DNA of 64,000 nt, from NCBI GenBank assembly GCA_036488725.1, contig DASXHD010000048.1, positions 14,206 through 78,205 on the forward strand. Reading direction: 5' to 3'. Of the stretch, positions 1-8,656 are shown in pieces. This stretch comes from DASXHD01 sp036488725. Its GTDB lineage: Bacteria; Myxococcota_A; Polyangia; Polyangiales; Polyangiaceae. The notes beneath the pieces were generated by a model. That model searched no databases, had not been told where the DNA came from, and saw only the letters and a program-made list of their open reading frames with translations. The position numbers and the translations under genes were made by a program. The first letter of the stretch is position 1. Every line of letters starts with the position of its first letter.

Positions 1-2
1 AC

Positions 3-644
3 GACATGTCCGGCGCGGCGAACGTGCTCGGTCTCATGGTCGCGGTCGCGGCGCTCAAGCCGAGCGTCGAGGTGCACGGCATCATGAGCTGCGCCGAGAA
101 CATGCCCGACGGAAACTCGTATCGGCCGGGCGACATCTGGACGTCGTACGAGGGCAAGTCGGTCGAGATCATCAACACCGACGCTGAGGGGCGCCTCGTG
201 CTCGCCGACGCGCTCGCGTATGCGGCCAAAGAGCTCGAGCCGGATCTCATGGTCGACAACGCGACGCTCACCGGCGCGTGCGTCATCGCGCTCGGCCTCA
301 CGTACAGCGCGTTTTACGCGACCAACGAGGACACCGCGCAGCGCTTCGCGTCGGCGGTGAAGGGCTCGGGCGAAACCATGTGGCGCATGCCGCTCATCGA
401 GGAGCTGCGCGATCAGCTGAAGAGCGAGGTCGCCGACTTGAAGCACACCGGCGACCGCTGGGGCGGCTCGATCACCGCGGCGCTCTTTCTCCGCGAGTTC
501 ATCGGCAAGACGAAAAACTGGGTGCACGCGGACATCGCGGGCCCGGCGTCGACCGACCGTCCTTACGCGTGGCACGGCAAGGGCGCGACCGGACACGGCG
601 TGCTCACCTTCTTGTCGCTGATCGAACGCGCCGCGGGGAAGTAA
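3..644 (+). CDS. pepA: Leucyl aminopeptidase, C-terminal part (5' end outside window)
   Basis: Peptidase family M17 dimetal aminopeptidase that releases N-terminal amino acids from peptides in the cytoplasm. The visible 213 residues carry the family signature NTDAEGRLVLAD about 57 residues into the fragment, with its two metal ligands and the catalytic Arg. The first complete codon (GAC, 3-5) begins D-M-S-G-A-A, which matches the KYDMxGAA segment of E. coli PepA and so should be a metal-ligand Asp. About 270 N-terminal residues must lie to the left of the window. The gene ends at TAA 642-644, six bases from the convergent SRAP gene. Confidence is high for the family; the substrate range is not visible. 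Confidence 0.95.
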   Translation, partial: DMSGAANVLGLMVAVAALKPSVEVHGIMSCAENMPDGNSYRPGDIWTSYEGKSVEIINTDAEGRLVLADALAYAAKELEPDLMVDNATLTGACVIALGLTYSAFYATNEDTAQRFASAVKGSGETMWRMPLIEELRDQLKSEVADLKHTGDRWGGSITAALFLREFIGKTKNWVHADIAGPASTDRPYAWHGKGATGHGVLTFLSLIERAAGK

Positions 645-650
645 ACGTCG

Positions 651-1313
651 TCAAAAAAGCGCGAGCTGCTTCTTGCCCGGCGGGTCCGGCACGCGCTCGA
701 TCGGCGTGACGACCCAGTCGGTGATGGCGCGTTCGAGGACGTCTCGGAGCACGTGGTCGTCGGCGTTCGGGTCGAGCCACGTCGCGTGATCGGCGGGCTC
801 GAGGGCGAGCGGCATGCGGTCGTGGACCGCGGCGACCGCAGCGCTCGGCTCCCGCGTCAAGACGGCGCACGTCTCGATTCGTTTTTCGTCGGACTTCCAA
901 CGATCCCAGATGCCGGCCATGCCGAACGGTTTTCGGTCCGGGCGCTGGAGCAAGTGCGGGAGCTTTTTTTTGCCCTCGTGACGCCACTCGTAGAATCCGT
1001 CGGCGACGACGAGACAGCGGCGACGTTTGTACGAATCGCGAAACGCGCGGCTCGTCGCGACGGTCTCGACGCGCGCGTTGATGAGCGGCTTCGCGTCGCG
1101 AAATTCACGCACGTAAAATGGGACGAGACCCCACCGCATCGTGACGACCTCGCGAACGTCGGAATCTCGGCGGCGGCGTACGACCACGACCGGGTCGGTC
1201 GGCGCGCAATTGAGATTCACGACGGTGACCGACGGATCGACGCCGCTCGCGTCGGCACCGAACGTGTCGGCGAGATCGTAGGGCGGAACTTCGAGTCGCG
1301 TGCGGCCGCACAT
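651..1313 (-). CDS. SRAP-domain abasic-site protein (YedK/HMCES family)
   Basis: SOS-response-associated peptidase (SRAP) fold, 220 residues, the normal length. Family members shield abasic sites in single-stranded DNA by forming a thiazolidine crosslink through Cys2. All expected active-site elements are visible: Cys2 directly after the initiator Met (MCGR), Asn in the NCAPT segment, Glu in GFYEW, and His in HDRMPL, together with the MRWGLVP and NARVET blocks. Exposure of Cys2 fixes the start at 1313. It is divergent from the 1334 gene with only 20 bp between, so both promoters must overlap the opposing 5' regions. No SOS box was recognised in that gap. Cytoplasmic/nucleoid role inferred from the family. 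Confidence 0.93.
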   Translation of the reverse strand: MCGRTRLEVPPYDLADTFGADASGVDPSVTVVNLNCAPTDPVVVVRRRRDSDVREVVTMRWGLVPFYVREFRDAKPLINARVETVATSRAFRDSYKRRRCLVVADGFYEWRHEGKKKLPHLLQRPDRKPFGMAGIWDRWKSDEKRIETCAVLTREPSAAVAAVHDRMPLALEPADHATWLDPNADDHVLRDVLERAITDWVVTPIERVPDPPGKKQLALF

Positions 1314-1333
1314 GGTTCTCTTTTAGAGTTAGC

Positions 1334-2311
1334 ATGGGGCTTTCGATGAGGTTGGGGACGCTCGCGCTCGCGGTTGCGCCGCACGTGGTGGCCGGGCTCG
1401 TGCTCGCGGCCGACGTGCACGCTCCGCCCGTGGCGCGCGCGCAGCCCGAAGCGCCGCGCGTCGTTCGCCGCGAAGCTGCGCCGGCTCGGCGTGTCGCGGC
1501 GACCCACCAGGTGCCGGCGCGCGTGCTGACGTTTCGGCTCGAGCATGGCGAGAGCGTGCCGGGCGAGCGACCGAACACGTGGGTGCACGTGCCCGCGGGC
1601 GTCGCCAACGACTTGAAGCTCACGTTCGTCTTTCACGGCTTCAAGAACTGCATCGCGAGCTACACGAGCGCGGGCGCGTCGTGCCGCAAGCGGGATCCGG
1701 AGAAGCGGCCGGGCTACGCGATCGCCGAGCAGCTCGAGCGCGAAGGGTCGACGTCGATCGTCGTCGTGCCGGAGACGTCGTTCGACGTCGAGAGCGCCGA
1801 GGCACCCGCGCTCGCGATGCACGGCGCGTTTCGCGCGTACGTCAGCGAGCTCCTCGAGGCGCTCGCGGACGAGACCGGCGGCAAGACGCTCGCCGACGTG
1901 AAGCGTCTCGCGCTCGTCGCGTCGTCCGGCGGGTACCAGGCGCTCGAGCCGATCTTGGCCGACTCCGAGTCGATGGTGAGCGACGTGATCTTGTTGGATG
2001 CAGGATACATGTATCCGAACAGCACCGTCGGGCACTTCCTCGGCGTCGTGCTCGGCGAGCTCGCGTCGGGCGCGCCCGAGCATCGGCTTGGCATTCTGTA
2101 CACGCCGAGCGGCGGCGCGCTTCCGACGAGCTTCGCGCTGCGCGAGATCGCGGAGCGTGCGGCGGGCGAGCGCGGGAGCTTCGCGCACTTTCGCGACGAT
2201 CCGCCGATCGACGCGCTGAGGTCGCCGCTTTACGTTCATCGCGTCGACGAGGATCACGACGTCGTCGTGCGGCGAAATCTCGGTCGGGCGATCGCGGCCG
2301 CGGGCCTCTGA
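1334..2311 (+). CDS. Exported alpha/beta-hydrolase-like protein
   Basis: A 325-residue protein with a hydrophobic N-terminal export signal (about residues 8-35, ending near ADVHAPPVARAQ). The centre has features of an alpha/beta hydrolase: a LTFVFHGF strand-loop resembling an oxyanion-hole HG motif, and LALVASSGGYQAL, where SSGGY occupies the nucleophile-elbow position (G/S-x-S-x-G like). A late Asp and the His of DEDHDVV could complete a triad; this is inference. A second in-frame ATG at 1346 would give a shorter, more typical signal peptide. Family and substrate are not recognised; an esterase or peptidase-like secreted enzyme is the best guess. Confidence 0.7.
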   Translation: MGLSMRLGTLALAVAPHVVAGLVLAADVHAPPVARAQPEAPRVVRREAAPARRVAATHQVPARVLTFRLEHGESVPGERPNTWVHVPAGVANDLKLTFVFHGFKNCIASYTSAGASCRKRDPEKRPGYAIAEQLEREGSTSIVVVPETSFDVESAEAPALAMHGAFRAYVSELLEALADETGGKTLADVKRLALVASSGGYQALEPILADSESMVSDVILLDAGYMYPNSTVGHFLGVVLGELASGAPEHRLGILYTPSGGALPTSFALREIAERAAGERGSFAHFRDDPPIDALRSPLYVHRVDEDHDVVVRRNLGRAIAAAGL

Positions 2312-2314
2312 GCG

Positions 2315-2802
2315 TCAATCGGGCCAGACGAGGCGCACGCCGGCGGGGAGGGTCGCGGCTTTCACAGCGTGATGGCGCGCTCGCGGTTCCGGCCACGACG
2401 CGCGGTCCGTCGGCGCCGTGCACGATGCACGCCGACGGCCGGCCGGTGCTCACGGTCGCGACGTCGCTCAGCCATCCGACGCCGACCCGGAGATCGCGAC
2501 GATCCTCGACAGCGTGCGCGCTGGGAAGTGCCTTTTGGATCGCGTCGACGATCGCGTTCGCGTCGAGGCCCACGTCGTCGACGCGCGCCGTCATCTCGAT
2601 CACGAACGCCGCTTCTCGCCGCCGCAACCCGACACGTTCGCGGCGCCCGGCAACGCCTCGAGCGCGGGCGCGATCGTCTGTTCGAGCTCCGACCGAACAT
2701 CGAGCATCGGCGACACGTCGCTCTTCAGATAAAAACGCGGACCCTCCTCGGCCCTCCGCGCGTGACCGTCGGCGGCAGCACGCCCGCGATCGCCTGCTGA
2801 AT
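2315..2802 (-). pseudogene. Frameshifted relic of an unrecognised ~160-residue protein
   Basis: No intact reading frame covers this stretch, but minus-strand translation gives protein-like sequence that hops between frames. It starts with IQQAIAGVLPPTVT (after a GGGAGGT ribosome-site-like run, with ATT where a start would be), continues in another frame as GPRFYLKSDVSPMLDVRSEL through LPGAANVSGCGGE, shifts again to AAFVIEMTARVDDVGLDA through GADGPRVVAGTAS, and ends in a further frame with VKAATLPAGVRLVWPD and a TGA at 2317-2315. At least three frame breaks are needed. Either a decayed gene or local sequencing indels; the missing start codon favours decay. The family is not recognised. It lies tail-to-tail with the 1334 gene. 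Confidence 0.55.
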
Positions 2803-2823
2803 GTCGGCCGACCTCCCGCGATG

Positions 2824-3327
2824 CTAAGGCGCGCCGTCGCCCGCGTCCTCACCGACGTCGCAACCGGTTCCCTCGGGCAATCCCGGCGCGCACGCGTCGA
2901 ACCACGCGTGCAGCGTGTCGAAGTCGCTCGGCGCAAGCTCTGGCTCGCCGGCCGGCGGCATGTGCGGGAGGCCGCCGTCCTCGATCACTTGCGAGACGCG
3001 CTGCCAGCGGAGGAGCCCCGTGCCGTAGGGCGACGTGAGATCTTCGTACGTCTTCAGCGGGAACGGCGCGTCGTTCGGCGGCGGCGGCGCGGGAACCGTA
3101 TGGCACTTTTGGCAATGCGTTTGGAAGACGGCCGACACGTCGCACGGCAGGTCCCCCGACGCGAGTGGCGCCGCGCAACCGCCGTCGCCCGGCGGATCGG
3201 CCTCGGGAAGGAGTGGCGACGCGTCGACGCCGCCGTCGGGATCGCCGCTCGGTGAGCCACCCAGGTAACACGCGGCGCCGAGCGCCGTCGCGAGGACGAT
3301 CACGAATGCCGAGGACGATATCCGCAC
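2824..3327 (-). CDS. Lipoprotein with one c-type heme motif
   Basis: A 167-residue lipoprotein: N-terminal signal with lipobox ending at Cys20 (LGAAC), then an Asp/Gly/Pro spacer and a small globular part. A single CQKCH matches the CxxCH heme-c attachment motif, and a downstream GGLPHMPPAGEPEL stretch supplies a plausible axial Met, as in the short cytochrome domains of planctomycete/myxobacterial exported proteins. Its first mature residues (CYLGG) are the same as those of the 18801 lipoprotein, which also carries a CxxCH, suggesting paralogous signals. Separate transcription is likely. Electron-transfer role is inference from the heme motif only. Confidence 0.75.
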   Translation of the reverse strand: MRISSSAFVIVLATALGAACYLGGSPSGDPDGGVDASPLLPEADPPGDGGCAAPLASGDLPCDVSAVFQTHCQKCHTVPAPPPPNDAPFPLKTYEDLTSPYGTGLLRWQRVSQVIEDGGLPHMPPAGEPELAPSDFDTLHAWFDACAPGLPEGTGCDVGEDAGDGAP

Positions 3328-3367
3328 TTGGACATCATAGAGTCTCGAAGCGCGCGGAGGTTTCCGA

Positions 3368-4744
3368 TCAGTCGAATCGTTCGGCGCACGGCTTGGCGTT
3401 CTCGTCGACGCGAAGGCCGGGGATTTTCATCGGGTCGGCGTCGATGGCCGCGAGCTCGTGCTTAATCTTCGCGACGATGAGACCGTCGAGGTTTCCGCTC
3501 GCGTATTGCTGCTGCGTTCCACCGCAGCTCGCGATCGGGTCGCCGCCGCCGGTCGACTGGGGACCTGCGCCTCCGCGCAAAACGAACATCTCGGTCGCGC
3601 CGGTGTACTGCGCCATTTGGCGGAGCACCGCCTGGCCGAGCGCGTCCATGCCGCTCGCGGCGACGCCGAACAGTTGCACGCCGCTGTGGGCCGCGTCTTT
3701 CATCGACTGCGCGTAGTCTGGGTCGTTCGCGTAATCGAGGTGCGGCGGCGCGTCGGCGATGACGAACGCCATCTTCGCGACCGCGCGCGGGCTCCACTCG
3801 AGGCTCGTGAGCGCGGCGTGGATGCCGGCGTTCATGTCTTCGGGATAGTCGCCGCCGCCGCCCGCCTCGATGCCGGCAATCGTGTGCGAGAACGCGCCGA
3901 GGTTGCTCGTGAACGCGTAGGGCTTGGTGACGAACGAGTCGACGCGGTCTTTGTACTCGACCATGCCGACGCGGACCTGCAGCTGGTTGCTCTGCAGCGT
4001 GGTCGCGACTTTTTGAATCGTCGCTTTGACGCTCGCGATTTCCTCGCTCATCGAGCCGGTCGTGTCGAGCACGAACGCGATGTCGACGACGCGCGGATCA
4101 TTCCGGCGCGCCGCGCCGAGCTTGATTTCGACCGTACCGTCGCCGTCGTCGTCGAGCGCGACCGGCGCGCTCGCGTTTCCCTCGGCGCAGCGCGCCGTCG
4201 CGGTGAAGCTCTTGCCCGACAGCCCCTCGGCGTACGGAAACAGAATGGCGCGACCCGACGCGTGCGTCGTCAGGGTGACGTCGTGCTGAGAAGCGTCGGC
4301 GATCGTCACTGGGCAGCGCGAGACGGGCTTGCCCGCGTTGTCGCGCACGACCAAAAATCGGCGCGCGCGCACGTCGACCGAATGAATCGGCTGGTTGACT
4401 TGTCCGATGTAGCGCTGGAACTCACGATAGTTCGCGTTGTCGTCCCATTCGCCGGCGCGCACCGACGCGGTCGCTTGCATGGACGGAGCCGCCGTCGTCG
4501 CCGCGGCGAGTGGCATCGGCTCCATTCCAGCCGGCGCGCGCGCCGCGCCGTGAGCATGGCCGACTTTCGGCGCGCCGCCCGCGCCGCGCTCCTCGAGCCC
4601 GTCCGCCGAGGCCGCCGTTTCCTCCTTGGCGGCCGCCGGATCGTCGAATGCCCCGCCGGCTCGTGCCGATTGCGGGGCTTCTTTTTGCGCGTTGCACGCG
4701 ACGAGGGCCAAAACGGCGAGGGGCAGGAGCTTGCGCATGCCCAA
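3368..4744 (-). CDS. VWA-domain lipoprotein
   Basis: A 458-residue lipoprotein (lipobox VALVAC, Cys17) with an Ala/Gly/Glu-rich spacer to about residue 95, a beta-rich segment around 120-210 that looks like a carboxypeptidase-regulatory or Ig-type fold, and a von Willebrand factor A domain from about 219. The metal-ion-dependent adhesion site is intact: DTTGSMS at 227-233, with a later Thr and Asp in the expected region (GGGGDYPEDMNAG). VWA domains bind protein partners through a divalent cation; the ligand here is unknown. The second in-frame ATG at 4738 is an alternative start. It is divergent from the acyltransferase at 4790 across 45 bp. Confidence 0.85.
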   Translation of the reverse strand: MGMRKLLPLAVLALVACNAQKEAPQSARAGGAFDDPAAAKEETAASADGLEERGAGGAPKVGHAHGAARAPAGMEPMPLAAATTAAPSMQATASVRAGEWDDNANYREFQRYIGQVNQPIHSVDVRARRFLVVRDNAGKPVSRCPVTIADASQHDVTLTTHASGRAILFPYAEGLSGKSFTATARCAEGNASAPVALDDDGDGTVEIKLGAARRNDPRVVDIAFVLDTTGSMSEEIASVKATIQKVATTLQSNQLQVRVGMVEYKDRVDSFVTKPYAFTSNLGAFSHTIAGIEAGGGGDYPEDMNAGIHAALTSLEWSPRAVAKMAFVIADAPPHLDYANDPDYAQSMKDAAHSGVQLFGVAASGMDALGQAVLRQMAQYTGATEMFVLRGGAGPQSTGGGDPIASCGGTQQQYASGNLDGLIVAKIKHELAAIDADPMKIPGLRVDENAKPCAERFD

Positions 4745-4789
4745 AAGACGGCCCTCGCGGCGAAAAGATCTGCTCTACCATCGAGCGCC

Positions 4790-5638
4790 ATGAGCCTGGC
4801 TTCGGCGCTGCTCGGTCCGATCGCGGTCGGCCGCGAGGTGCGAGATCGTGTGGAACGCCTCGAGCTGCCTTTCAGCCGCTTCGGCGTCGACAACTACGGC
4901 ATCTCGAAGAAGCACATCACATTCTGGTTCACCTTTTTAGGTGCACTCTACAAGGAATATTTCCGCGTCAAAGCGTACGGCACCGAGAACATTCCGCGGC
5001 GCGGGCGCGCGATGCTCATCGGAAACCACTCGGGCGGAATCGCGATCGACGGGGCGATGGTCATCGCGTCGTGCTTCTTCGAGCTCGAGCCGCCGCGGCT
5101 CGCGCAAGGGATGGTCGAAAAATTCCTGAACCGCGTGCCGATGGCGTCGCTCTGGTTCAACCGCGTCGGGCAGCTGACCGGCCTGCCCGAGAACGCGCTC
5201 CACTTGCTCGAGGACGATCGCATCTTGATGGTCTTCCCCGAAGGCGCGCGCGGCACCGCGAAGCTCTATTGGGAGCGCACCTCGCTCGTTCATTTCGGCA
5301 CCGGCTTCATGCGGCTCGCGCTGCAGACGAAGACGCCGATCATTCCGTTCGGTTTCATCGGCGGCGGCGACGCGTTTCCGACGGTGTTCAACGCCGTCGA
5401 GCTCGGCAAGCGATTCGGCGCGCCGTACGTGCCGGTGACGCCGTACCTCGCGCCCATTCCGCTGCCCGTTCAGCTCGCGGTGCATTACGGCGAGGCGATG
5501 CACTTCGACGGCACGGGCAACGAAGACGACGCGACCATCGAGCACAAAGTCGAACAAGTGAAAGCGCGCATCGCCGAGCTCATCGAGCACGGCGAGCGCC
5601 AGCGCGCAGGATTTCTCGCGCTTCCGGGGAGAACATGA
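4790..5638 (+). CDS. Lysophospholipid/diacylglycerol-type acyltransferase (LPLAT superfamily)
   Basis: A 282-residue acyltransferase. The substrate-binding and catalytic blocks are clear: GNHSGGIAIDG at about 78-88 (His80...Asp87, the HX6D spacing of the MGAT-like LPLAT subgroup rather than the HX4D of PlsC) and FPEGARG at 149-155. It should transfer an acyl group from acyl-CoA/ACP to a glycerolipid at the inner membrane face; no strong transmembrane helix is present except the weakly hydrophobic HITFWFTFLGALY stretch. The ATG at 4790 was chosen because translation upstream is antisense to the VWA gene. It is followed after 67 bases by an epimerase gene on the same strand, so the two may be co-transcribed. 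Confidence 0.9.
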   Translation: MSLASALLGPIAVGREVRDRVERLELPFSRFGVDNYGISKKHITFWFTFLGALYKEYFRVKAYGTENIPRRGRAMLIGNHSGGIAIDGAMVIASCFFELEPPRLAQGMVEKFLNRVPMASLWFNRVGQLTGLPENALHLLEDDRILMVFPEGARGTAKLYWERTSLVHFGTGFMRLALQTKTPIIPFGFIGGGDAFPTVFNAVELGKRFGAPYVPVTPYLAPIPLPVQLAVHYGEAMHFDGTGNEDDATIEHKVEQVKARIAELIEHGERQRAGFLALPGRT

Positions 5639-5651
5639 AACCTTCGAGCGA

Positions 5652-5705
5652 GCGCCGAGAGGCGCGAGCGAATGTCCGTGCGGACCGAGCGAAGCGAGGG
5701 ACCGC
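5652..5705. repeat. Tandem short hairpins between acyltransferase and epimerase genes
   Basis: The 67-base gap between the two genes holds two perfect small inverted repeats, GCGCC-GAGA-GGCGC at 5652-5665 and GTCCG-TG-CGGAC at 5674-5685, followed by the palindromic run CGAGCGAAGCGAGGG. There is no U-tract, so this is not a classical terminator. It may be a repetitive-extragenic-type element or an mRNA processing/stability signal; copies elsewhere in the genome would show which. Confidence 0.4.
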
Positions 5706-6632
5706 ATGAAAGTCATTTTGCCCGGAGCGTCGGGGCTCTTGGCGCGGATCGTCGCGCGGAAGCTTCTCGCGCGCGGACACGAGGTCGTCGGCATCGACGT
5801 GCGGCCCTGGCCGGACGCGCCCGATGGGATGGTTCTCCACACCGTCGACATCCGGAAGCGCGCGGCGGAGGACGTCTTTCGCACCGTGCGTCCGGACGCG
5901 GTCATCCACATGGGCACCGTCACGCACTTGCTCCAAAAAAGCGAAGACCGTTATCGCATCAACCTCGGCGGCACCCGCGCGGTCTGGGACCACTGCCACG
6001 CGTACGGCGTGAAACAGGCCATTTTCGTGGGGCGCCACACGTATTACGGCGCCGCGCCCGACGCGCCGCTCTATCACACCGAAGAGGAGCCCCCGAGCGG
6101 CGCGACGACGTTCCCCGAGCTCGCCGATCTCGTCGCCGCCGATCTCTACGCGGGCTCGGCGCTCTGGCGCTACCCGGAAATCGCGACGTGTGTATTACGT
6201 GTATGTTACACGCTTGGTCCGAGCCATCACGGAACGCTCTCGACGTTCTTGTCGCCGCCGGTGATTCCGCTCGTGCTCGGGTTCGACCCGCTCTTTCAAT
6301 TCATGCACGAGGACGACGCGGCCGAAGCGATCGTCGTCGCGCTCGAGAAAGGCCCGCGCGGCGTCTTCAACGTGTCGGGCCCGCCGCCGCTGCCTCTCTC
6401 GGTCATCGGAAAAGCCGCGGGAAAACGGACCATCCCGGTGCCCGAAGGGATCTTTCGCGCGGTGCTCGGACGCTTCGGGCTGCCGTCGCTTCCGGTCGGC
6501 GCGATCGACCACATCAAGTATCCGATCGTGATCGACAGCATGCGGTTCAAAAAGACGATCGGGTTTCGCTACGAGCACGACGCGGAAGCCACCATCGAAA
6601 GCTACGCGGCCACGAATCACCGAGCGGGTTGA
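5706..6632 (+). CDS. NAD(P)-dependent epimerase/dehydratase, extended SDR family
   Basis: A 308-residue extended short-chain dehydrogenase/reductase. The N-terminal Rossmann motif GASGLLA (residues 7-13, a variant of TGxxGxxG) follows beta-strand MKVILP, with VVGIDVR giving the acidic end of beta2. The usual catalytic YxxxK is not obvious; HTYYGAAP near residue 117 occupies the position, without the Lys, so catalysis may differ or the protein may be a binding/regulatory SDR. The middle DPLFQFMHEDDAAEAI block is typical of nucleotide-sugar or isoprenoid-modifying SDRs. Start ATG lies in an AGCGAGGGACCGC context. It follows the acyltransferase and may act on the same lipid or glycolipid pathway (inference). 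Confidence 0.85.
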   Translation: MKVILPGASGLLARIVARKLLARGHEVVGIDVRPWPDAPDGMVLHTVDIRKRAAEDVFRTVRPDAVIHMGTVTHLLQKSEDRYRINLGGTRAVWDHCHAYGVKQAIFVGRHTYYGAAPDAPLYHTEEEPPSGATTFPELADLVAADLYAGSALWRYPEIATCVLRVCYTLGPSHHGTLSTFLSPPVIPLVLGFDPLFQFMHEDDAAEAIVVALEKGPRGVFNVSGPPPLPLSVIGKAAGKRTIPVPEGIFRAVLGRFGLPSLPVGAIDHIKYPIVIDSMRFKKTIGFRYEHDAEATIESYAATNHRAG

Positions 6633-6649
6633 GCGTGATAGGGTCGAGT

Positions 6650-8107
6650 ATGGAGTTTCGGCGGCCTTTTGCGGCGTTCGTTGCGCTCGCGGCGGCGGGT
6701 CTGCTGATCGAGCCTGCGTGCTCGAGCGACGGCGGCGCGAGCGACGCGGGGGACGCGGGCGACGAAGCGGCCGACGCGGCGCCGGATCTTTTGGTGCCGC
6801 CGCCGATTCAGCGCGACAAGAGCGAGGCCGAGCTCGCGCCGGAGCGCGCCGCGTGCACGTTCGGCGCCGGAGCGTGGCCCGCCGACACCATCGGAAACGA
6901 CGATCCGATCGGCGCGGACATTCCCATCGATCACGTCATCGTGATCATGCAAGAGAATCGCTCGTTCGATAACTATCTCGGGCGGCTCGTCGCGCAGGGC
7001 TATTACCAAGACGGGGAGGTCGACGTGCCGCCCGCGGGTTGGTCGAACCTCGACGGCACCGGCGCGACGGTCGTTCCGCACCCGGACGACGAATACTGCT
7101 TTGGCGTCAATCACAGTTGGGGCGCGGAGCACGACGACTACGACGACGGAAAGCTCGATCACTTCGTCACGCAAAACGAGCCCGACGGACAACGAACTTT
7201 CTTTTACGAGGACGATACCGTCATTCCGTTTTATTACGCGCTCGCCAATACGTTTTCGATCGGCGATCGCTATTTCTGTTCGGCGCTCACGTCGACTTGG
7301 CCCAATCGTTTTTACATGATGGCGGCGACGTCGTTCGGCATCGGCGACAACTCGTTCGACACGCTCGATACCGGCGAAAATCCCTCACCGCAGATCTTTT
7401 CGCTGCTCGAGGCGGGCGGACACACGTGGAAGGATTACACCGACGGTCCGCACCAAGTGGAGTTCTTCCCGTATTTCGGTTTTTCGTCCGACGCGCGCGC
7501 GAATTACGCGGACGTGCAATGCGGTTTGTTCGGCGACATGGCGAACGGCACGCTGCCGGACGTCGCGTATGTGATGGGCGACGAGATCAACGAGACTTCG
7601 GACGAAGGTCCGTCGGCGCTGCCGGGGATCGGCGGCGCGCTCGTCGAAGCGATCGTGCGGGCGCTCTTCGCGTCGCCCGAGTGGAAGTCGACGGCGCTCT
7701 TCATCACGTACGACGAGAACGGGGGGATGGCCGACCATGTTCCGCCGGCCAAGGCGTGCGCGCCCGACGGGCTCGCGCCGCACGACGGAAACGGCAATCC
7801 GCTGCCCGGCGCGTTCGACACGACCGGCTTTCGCGTGCCATTCATCGTCGTGTCGCCGTACGCGAAGGCGCATCACGTCTCGCACGTCGTCTACGATCAC
7901 ACGTCGATCGTTCGCTTCATCGAGGCGCGATTCGGATTGCCGGCGCTCACCGCGCGCGACGCGAACGCGACGCCGCCGTACGACGCGTTCGACTTCCAGA
8001 GCCCGCCGTTTCTCGTGCCGCCGACGATCGCCGCACACACCACGGTGCCGGGCGCGGTGCTTGCACAATGCAATCAATCGCTCGCGCCCACGACGTGCAC
8101 GCACTGA
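6650..8107 (+). CDS. Phosphoesterase-family lipoprotein (phospholipase C / acid phosphatase type)
   Basis: A 485-residue exported protein of the alkaline-phosphatase-like phosphoesterase family (Pfam phosphoesterase, home of bacterial phospholipase C and AcpA). Lipobox at Cys24 (IEPACS) is followed by an Asp/Ala/Gly spacer. The family start block IVIMQENRSFDNYLG is at about 97-111, with Glu102, Asn103 and the Ser/Asp of RSFD as metal and nucleophile candidates. Further blocks are WPNRFYMM, the metal-site ITYDENGG near residue 350, and DHTSIVRFIEARFGLP toward the end. It would hydrolyse phosphodiesters, possibly phospholipids, at the outer membrane. Start ATG 6650 replaces longer antisense-dominated starts. 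The next gene begins three bases after its stop. Confidence 0.9.
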   Translation: MEFRRPFAAFVALAAAGLLIEPACSSDGGASDAGDAGDEAADAAPDLLVPPPIQRDKSEAELAPERAACTFGAGAWPADTIGNDDPIGADIPIDHVIVIMQENRSFDNYLGRLVAQGYYQDGEVDVPPAGWSNLDGTGATVVPHPDDEYCFGVNHSWGAEHDDYDDGKLDHFVTQNEPDGQRTFFYEDDTVIPFYYALANTFSIGDRYFCSALTSTWPNRFYMMAATSFGIGDNSFDTLDTGENPSPQIFSLLEAGGHTWKDYTDGPHQVEFFPYFGFSSDARANYADVQCGLFGDMANGTLPDVAYVMGDEINETSDEGPSALPGIGGALVEAIVRALFASPEWKSTALFITYDENGGMADHVPPAKACAPDGLAPHDGNGNPLPGAFDTTGFRVPFIVVSPYAKAHHVSHVVYDHTSIVRFIEARFGLPALTARDANATPPYDAFDFQSPPFLVPPTIAAHTTVPGAVLAQCNQSLAPTTCTH

Positions 8108-8110
8108 CCC

Positions 8111-8656
8111 ATGGTTTACCGCGACTCCGACGTTCAGAACGACGCGACGGGCGACTTCGTGACGCTTCGTCGATACGTGTCGGTGCTCGAGGCCGAGTTC
8201 GATCGCGCCGCGCTCGAGGCCGCCGGCGTCGAGGTGCGTCTCTTCGACGTCGGGACCGCGGCGATCATCCCGCAAGGCGGCACGGCGTTCGGCGTTCGTT
8301 TGCAAGTTCGCGAGAGCGACGCCGCGCGCGCGAAGGAGCTGCTCGACAACCCGGATCCGCTCGACGAATCGGAGCGCGCCGCGCACCCCGAGCTGCGCAA
8401 GCCGAAGAACGACGCGCGGTGGCGCGCGCAAGTCGCCGCCGACACCGAAGCGCAGCGCGCGTTTCGCGCTTCGGTCATTTCGCTTTTCGTGTGTCCGGGG
8501 ATCGGTCACCTCTACACGGCGTATCTGCTCTTCTCGGTCTTCTCGCGGTGGCGCGAGCTCGGCAAATGGGGCCGCATCAACGCGGTCGCGGCCACGCTCG
8601 TCCTCGCTGCGGTCGCCATCGCGATCGCGCTCGTGTTCCTCGAAACGAACGCGTGA
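8111..8656 (+). CDS. DUF2007-like membrane protein
   Basis: A 181-residue protein. Residues 15-80 (LRRYVSVLEAEFDRAALEAAGV and following GGTAFGVRLQVRESDAARAKELL) match the small DUF2007 signal-transducing fold, in which a domain with a beta-alpha-beta pattern samples a ligand or peptide. The C-terminal third has two hydrophobic segments (about 118-138 and 158-178) around a GIGHLYTAYLLF motif that probably anchor it in the inner membrane. It lies three bases downstream of the phosphoesterase gene and its stop abuts the convergent HlyD-like gene. Function is unknown; membrane sensing is inference. Confidence 0.65.
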   Translation: MVYRDSDVQNDATGDFVTLRRYVSVLEAEFDRAALEAAGVEVRLFDVGTAAIIPQGGTAFGVRLQVRESDAARAKELLDNPDPLDESERAAHPELRKPKNDARWRAQVAADTEAQRAFRASVISLFVCPGIGHLYTAYLLFSVFSRWRELGKWGRINAVAATLVLAAVAIAIALVFLETNA

